Part shown: positions 13,852-16,660 of the stretch, piece after piece
Position numbering within the stretch: the stretch's first letter is position 1
Layout of the letters: each line of letters begins with the position of its first letter
Source of the DNA: an uncultured Oscillospiraceae bacterium
Lineage (GTDB): Bacteria > Bacillota > Clostridia > Oscillospirales > Ruminococcaceae
Length of the DNA: 16,660 bases
NCBI GenBank assembly: GCA_900552845.1
Contig: USBC01000025.1
Coordinates: 1-16,660 of the forward strand
Reading direction: 5' to 3'
Position numbers and translations under genes: made by a program
The notes under the pieces: generated by a model
Databases searched by the model: none
What the model saw: the letters and a program-made list of their open reading frames with translations, nothing else
What the model was told of the DNA's origin: nothing

Positions 13852-14806
13852 GCTTAGATGCCAGATTATAATCCACTATAAGAACATTGGCCAGCTTTCC
13901 CTGGAGCACCGCCTTGAGAGAATATCCTTTATGAGTGCCGGAAGCAACTATTATTTTTTTAGGAATTCGTCTATATACATCTAAATCGATTGCAAGCGTT
14001 CTCTTTGACAGCTCATGGCAGCACTCGTTGCCGTCCTTATCCAGGAAGCGCAGCATGATATCGGCGTAAGGTTTATATTCCATCAGCATATTAAAATCTT
14101 CTTCGGACAAATAGGAAAGCTGAGATAAAGGAGAGGTCTGCTCAGGATAAAAAGAACCTATACCACTGACAGAAATGCTTATTTTGTTATAAATTGAGAA
14201 AAGTCTGGCAAGCTCTTCTGTCTTTTTAAGTTTTTCAACATCTTCCTCCGATGAGAGCAGCCCTTGAGCTTCCGTCGCATATTTTGAACCTCCATAAGCC
14301 ATAGCGATACGATTTACCAGAGAATTAACCTCCAGTTTACTGTTACAGCTCGTTATAGATCCATGAAGCGTTATAAAAGAAGTGTTTTTCTTCCGGCAAG
14401 GATTGAGATACTGGATAAGTTCATACATAGTGCCTCCCCAGGCAATCCCCAAAATATCTCCCGGTACAATGCTTCGTTCAAGATATCTGGCACCCTCAAG
14501 AGCGACCGCTCTTTTAACCTCTATAGGAGACGCTTCATATAAAGTACCTGTCGGCACAACAATAATTTCATCAAGATCAAACTTTTCTTCCAGGCATGAT
14601 TCCAGATGGATGCACTCTTTGATTTCATCTGGCATATCAAATCGTATGATTTTCTCATCACGGGCTCTCTTTAAAAGTCTCGAAACCGTAGGCGGTGAGA
14701 TATTCAGTATTTCGGAAATCTCTTTCTGAGACATATGGTCACTATAATACATTTTTGCTACCTTTATTACAAGGCATATGGATTGATTGTAAACTTCGCC
14801 CTGCAT
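13832..14806 (-). CDS. SorC-family transcriptional regulator
   Basis: A 324-residue repressor/activator of the SorC/DeoR-sugar-binding type. The N-terminal helix-turn-helix is at about 26-46 (SQKEISEILNISPPTVSRLLK), followed by the linker IIRFDMP. The rest is the sugar-phosphate binding domain: GDILGIAWGGTMYELIQYL matches the usual GIGWGxTL motif. Other matches are SVSGIGSF, TLAIDLDVYRRIPKKIIVASG (VAGG position), and KAVLQGKLANVLIVD at the end. Relatives respond to phosphorylated sugars or polyols and form tetramers. The start at 14806 is set by GGGAGGTG nine bases upstream; an in-frame ATG 17 codons earlier lacks a good site. It lies 56 bases downstream of the PHP gene on the same strand and is probably cotranscribed with it. 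It is likely to control the divergent promoters at 15700-15980. Confidence 0.9.
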   Translation of the reverse strand: MQGEVYNQSICLVIKVAKMYYSDHMSQKEISEILNISPPTVSRLLKRARDEKIIRFDMPDEIKECIHLESCLEEKFDLDEIIVVPTGTLYEASPIEVKRAVALEGARYLERSIVPGDILGIAWGGTMYELIQYLNPCRKKNTSFITLHGSITSCNSKLEVNSLVNRIAMAYGGSKYATEAQGLLSSEEDVEKLKKTEELARLFSIYNKISISVSGIGSFYPEQTSPLSQLSYLSEEDFNMLMEYKPYADIMLRFLDKDGNECCHELSKRTLAIDLDVYRRIPKKIIVASGTHKGYSLKAVLQGKLANVLIVDYNLASKLMAISE

Positions 14807-14862
14807 CGCTTTCGACACCTCCCTGCTTTTATGTGACCAAATAAACGCCGGGTTCATCAGAA

Positions 14863-15684
14863 TTATAATGAAATGAATTCCGGCTCCATTTTATTATAAA
14901 CCGCAAGATATTTTATCCCTGATGAGCGTGCCAAATCTACCGCTTTGTCAAAATTGTTTCCCACGGCTTGCTTCATGTGAGCATCTGATCCGATCGTGAC
15001 ATACTGTCCGCCAAGCTCCGCGTACCGTTTAAGCCATTTGCACTCAGGAACTGCACCGTTTGGAAGCAGCCATGATGCTGTATTGATTTCCAGGCATTTT
15101 CCGTGAGAAATAATATATTTTAAGAGTTCATCAATCTCACTGGCAGCATATTCGTACTTAAATTCTTTGTAAGGAAAATCCGGAATTATCCTGCATGCAG
15201 GCTTTATGGGCAGGTCTATATGTCCTACACTATTATACACCAAGTCGCTGGTTTTTTCTAGAGATTGCAATAATACCACTATATATTTTTTGCAAAAATC
15301 CTGAAAACGATCATTTTCATAGAAGGATGAATTAAATACATTTATATTTTCAATTCTGTGAGCAGATGCAATTACAAAATCAAAGGAGTGGCTATTTACA
15401 ATTTCCATTGTTCTGTCCAAATCGCGGTCCGAACAGGAAATACCTATTTCCGCTCCTATTTTTATCTTAATTTGTTTGTACTTCTCTTGGAATTCCCTTA
15501 TATCATTCATGTAACGGTCTATGTCCATCTCACGATAGTTCCAGTCAGAAAAGCCAAGCTCTATATGATCGGTAAAACATATCTCATCTATCCCTTTGCT
15601 GATCGCTGATAGAATTTGGTTTTCCGGGGGCTCGCCGCAATCGGGAGAATGAGAAGAATGCAAGTGATAATCTACATAATACAT
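14863..15684 (-). CDS. PHP-family phosphoesterase (histidinol-phosphatase HisJ-like)
   Basis: A 273-residue metal-dependent hydrolase of the PHP superfamily. The metal-site motifs are all present: H7-x-H9 in YHLHSSHSPD, H40 in FTDH, E79 in GAEIG, H109 in ASAHR, H155 in VGHID, and D234-x-H236 in GSDAH. This matches the HisJ-type layout and length (about 270 residues). HisJ removes phosphate from histidinol phosphate, but no his genes are nearby, so the substrate may be another phospho-compound. ATG at 15684 follows AAAGGAGGA closely; the frame runs 57 codons further upstream but through AT-rich non-coding-looking sequence. It is the first gene of the leftward pair, with SorC next. Its pairing with a regulator that binds phospho-sugars suggests a role in a small catabolic module. 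Confidence 0.87.
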   Translation of the reverse strand: MYYVDYHLHSSHSPDCGEPPENQILSAISKGIDEICFTDHIELGFSDWNYREMDIDRYMNDIREFQEKYKQIKIKIGAEIGISCSDRDLDRTMEIVNSHSFDFVIASAHRIENINVFNSSFYENDRFQDFCKKYIVVLLQSLEKTSDLVYNSVGHIDLPIKPACRIIPDFPYKEFKYEYAASEIDELLKYIISHGKCLEINTASWLLPNGAVPECKWLKRYAELGGQYVTIGSDAHMKQAVGNNFDKAVDLARSSGIKYLAVYNKMEPEFISL

Positions 15685-15737
15685 AAAATCCTCCTTTATA
15701 ACATGCCGACTACACAATAAGACCACTATATAAGTAT

Positions 15738-15743
15738 AACATT
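15738..15743 (-). promoter_or_regulatory. Possible -10 for the PHP-sorC operon
   Basis: Read leftward there is a TATACT in TGTTATACTTATATAG about 55 bases ahead of the ATG. The sequence 17 bases upstream, TTAAAG, is a poor -35 and overlaps the palindrome AAAGCGCTT, so activation by a bound protein is possible. Confidence 0.4.
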
Positions 15744-15747
15744 TTTT

Positions 15748-15761
15748 AAGAAGCGCTTTAA
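15748..15761 (-). promoter_or_regulatory. Candidate cre-like palindrome
   Basis: Read leftward TTAAAGCGCTTCTT shares the AAAGCGCTT core of CcpA cre sites (consensus near TGAAAGCGCTTTCA, about 10 of 14 positions). It overlaps the -35 region of the leftward promoter. The match is modest and could be chance. Confidence 0.3.
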
Positions 15762-15796
15762 TATTGAAAATTATTTCTTTAATAATTACACATGAT

Positions 15797-15825
15797 TTGC
15801 ATTCGTAATATTGGCATATTATATT
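15797..15825 (+). promoter_or_regulatory. Candidate promoter of the PEP-hydrolase-family gene
   Basis: TTGCAT 15797-15802, 17 bases, then TATATT 15820-15825. Transcription would start near 15832, giving a leader of about 145 bases that contains the dyads described separately. Confidence 0.45.
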
Positions 15826-15844
15826 GAAAGAATTTTTTATATAC

Positions 15845-15865
15845 TCAAATAGCAAAGTCTATTTT
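15845..15865. promoter_or_regulatory. Dyad 1, candidate SorC operator
   Basis: TCAAATAGC at 15845-15853 leads into the inverted repeat AAATAG (15847-15852) / CTATTT (15859-15864), six bases apart. It lies just after the predicted rightward transcription start. Confidence 0.45.
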
Positions 15866-15911
15866 ATCATAAATATGGGAAGAAACAAATGATCAGGTAA
15901 GATGTGCCATA

Positions 15912-15931
15912 TCAAATAGCTTCTGCTATTA
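15912..15931. promoter_or_regulatory. Dyad 2, candidate SorC operator
   Basis: The same nine bases TCAAATAGC recur at 15912-15920, again followed by a mirrored arm: AATAGC (15915-15920) / GCTATT (15925-15930). The spacing to dyad 1 is 67 bases. Confidence 0.45.
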
Positions 15932-15955
15932 ATTTGCCCATCTGCATGGTCAAAT
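15932..15955 (+). promoter_or_regulatory. Dyad 3 just ahead of the ribosome binding site
   Basis: ATTTGCCCAT (15932-15941) and ATGGTCAAAT (15946-15955) form a 10-position inverted repeat with one mismatch and a four-base CTGC loop. It ends nine bases before AGGAGGT at 15965-15971. It could be an operator or an RNA hairpin affecting translation of the next gene. Confidence 0.5.
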
Positions 15956-15977
15956 AAAAAACATAGGAGGTAAAAAA

Positions 15978-16660
15978 ATGGCTAAGCATTATACCAGAAA
16001 TGAAGTTGTGGAGAGATTCAAAAAGACAATTGAAACAGGAAGTCCTGTAGTAATTGCAGGCGCGGGAACCGGTATCTCAGGAAAATTTGCTGAAAGAGGC
16101 GGAGCAGATTTAATAGGTGTTTACAACTCGGGCCTCTATCGTATGGATGGTAACGGTTCCCTTGCAGGTCTTATGCCTTACGGCAATGCTAATGATATCG
16201 TATTGCAGCTTGCAAACAGAGTGTTCCCTCAGATTAAAGAAGCTCCGATGATCGCCGGTATCTGCGGAAGCGATCCAACACGCGTGATGGAAGCGTTTTT
16301 GAAAGATTTGATCAACATCGGGTTTTCTGCTGTAATGAACTTTCCTACCGTTGGTCTTATCGATGGGAGATATCGTAAAGAGCTCGAAGACACGGGGATG
16401 GGCTACGGCAAAGAAATCGAGACTCTTATCAAAGCAAAAGAGCTTGGGCTTTTCACAATCGGTTATGCATTTAATGAAGAAGAGGCTGCAATGGTCGGTA
16501 ACGCAGGACTTGATGTAATGATCTGCCATATGGGTCTTACAACAGGTGGCGCTATCGGTTCCAAATACTCCGAGGAAGTATCTCTTGAGAAATGTGCAGA
16601 TCTTATCAACAGAATGACTGCAGCAGCTAAAAAAGGAAATCCTGACATTATGATTTTTGC
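15978..16660 (+). CDS. Phosphoenolpyruvate-hydrolase-family TIM-barrel protein (Tm-1 C-terminal domain type), 3' end beyond the right edge
   Basis: ATG at 15978 follows AGGAGGT (15965-15971) by six bases. The frame is open to the right edge, giving 227 residues. The sequence matches the TIM-barrel family PF09370 as I know it: SPVVIAGAGTGISGKFAERGGADLI, then YNSGLYRMDGNGSLAGLMPYGNAND, PMIAGICGSDPTR, GFSAVMNFPTVGLIDGRYR and DVMICHMGLTTGG. The family is called phosphoenolpyruvate hydrolase in databases, but activity is poorly established. The tomato antiviral protein Tm-1 carries a domain of this type at its C-terminus after a UPF0261 domain, and in bacteria the two are often separate neighbouring genes. 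A UPF0261 gene may therefore lie to the right. It is divergent from PHP-sorC, with shared regulatory sites between them. About 50 residues are missing. Confidence 0.85.
   Translation, partial: MAKHYTRNEVVERFKKTIETGSPVVIAGAGTGISGKFAERGGADLIGVYNSGLYRMDGNGSLAGLMPYGNANDIVLQLANRVFPQIKEAPMIAGICGSDPTRVMEAFLKDLINIGFSAVMNFPTVGLIDGRYRKELEDTGMGYGKEIETLIKAKELGLFTIGYAFNEEEAAMVGNAGLDVMICHMGLTTGGAIGSKYSEEVSLEKCADLINRMTAAAKKGNPDIMIF

Larger units (their letters stand above)
13830..16660. other. AT-rich block, probably a separate acquisition
   Basis: From about 13830 to the right edge the DNA is visibly AT-richer than the rest. For example, bases 15241-15300 are 30 % GC, whereas bases 2641-2700 are 62 %. Codon choice shifts as well (many AAA, ATA, AGA, TTA and TAT). 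The change falls at the tnpB remnant, as expected if a mobile element marks the border of an inserted segment. The right border is outside the window. Confidence 0.6.

Noticed and set aside
15782..15855. Upstream extension of the PHP protein (57 extra residues)
   Set aside because: The extension is AT-rich, lacks PHP similarity and would cover the divergent promoter region, while ATG at 15684 has a strong ribosome site and begins right at the HxH motif.
16110..16529. Minus-strand frame of 139 codons near the right edge
   Set aside because: It is antisense to the PEP-hydrolase-family gene, whose plus-strand frame is open across the whole region, has a strong ribosome site and matches a known family.

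Overview
The window looks like a chromosome segment of an anaerobic gut-type Firmicute (class Clostridia, probably the Oscillospiraceae/Ruminococcaceae side). This is an inference from several features: strong AGGAGG ribosome binding sites, sigma-A-like promoters, high GC (roughly 55-60 %) in the left 13.8 kb, and family types common in that group (PepSY-repeat proteins, an M3 oligoendopeptidase, a DUF4428/SHOCT protein, DUF4956 sequence, a short KdpD). No rRNA, tRNA or CRISPR array was seen.

Left part (1-5400): the 3' part of a PepSY-repeat protein gene runs in from the left edge. It is followed by an M3-family metallo-oligoendopeptidase, a 47-codon membrane miniprotein with its own promoter and terminator, and a secreted D-Ala-D-Ala carboxypeptidase (DacF/PBP5 type). 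A convergent zinc-ribbon/SHOCT gene comes next, sharing a bidirectional terminator with dacF.

Middle (5400-12800): a decayed 3' fragment of a DUF4956 membrane protein gene, then leftward kdpD-kdpE (a shortened sensor kinase and its response regulator, with no kdpFABC in view). After these lies a complete leftward branched-chain amino acid/amide ABC transporter operon, livK-livH-livM-livG-livF. Its junctions are tightly coupled except for a 203-base hairpin-rich gap between the binding-protein gene and the permease genes. An extended -10 promoter precedes livK and an intrinsic terminator follows livF.

Right part (12800-16660): a small FMN-binding split-barrel (PPOX-like) gene is followed by a relic of an IS200/IS605-type element. 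The relic holds a structured end hairpin, a LexA-box-like palindrome overlapping a promoter, and about 27 recognisable codons of tnpB ending in unrelated sequence. Immediately after it, base composition and codon use become much more AT-rich. This AT-rich block carries a leftward pair (PHP-family phosphoesterase, then a SorC-family regulator) divergent from a rightward gene for a TIM-barrel protein of the phosphoenolpyruvate-hydrolase/Tm-1 C-terminal-domain family, which is cut by the right edge. The shared intergenic region holds repeated dyads that are candidate SorC operators. The right block looks like a separately acquired, self-regulated catabolic or phospho-compound module whose substrate cannot be told from this window.
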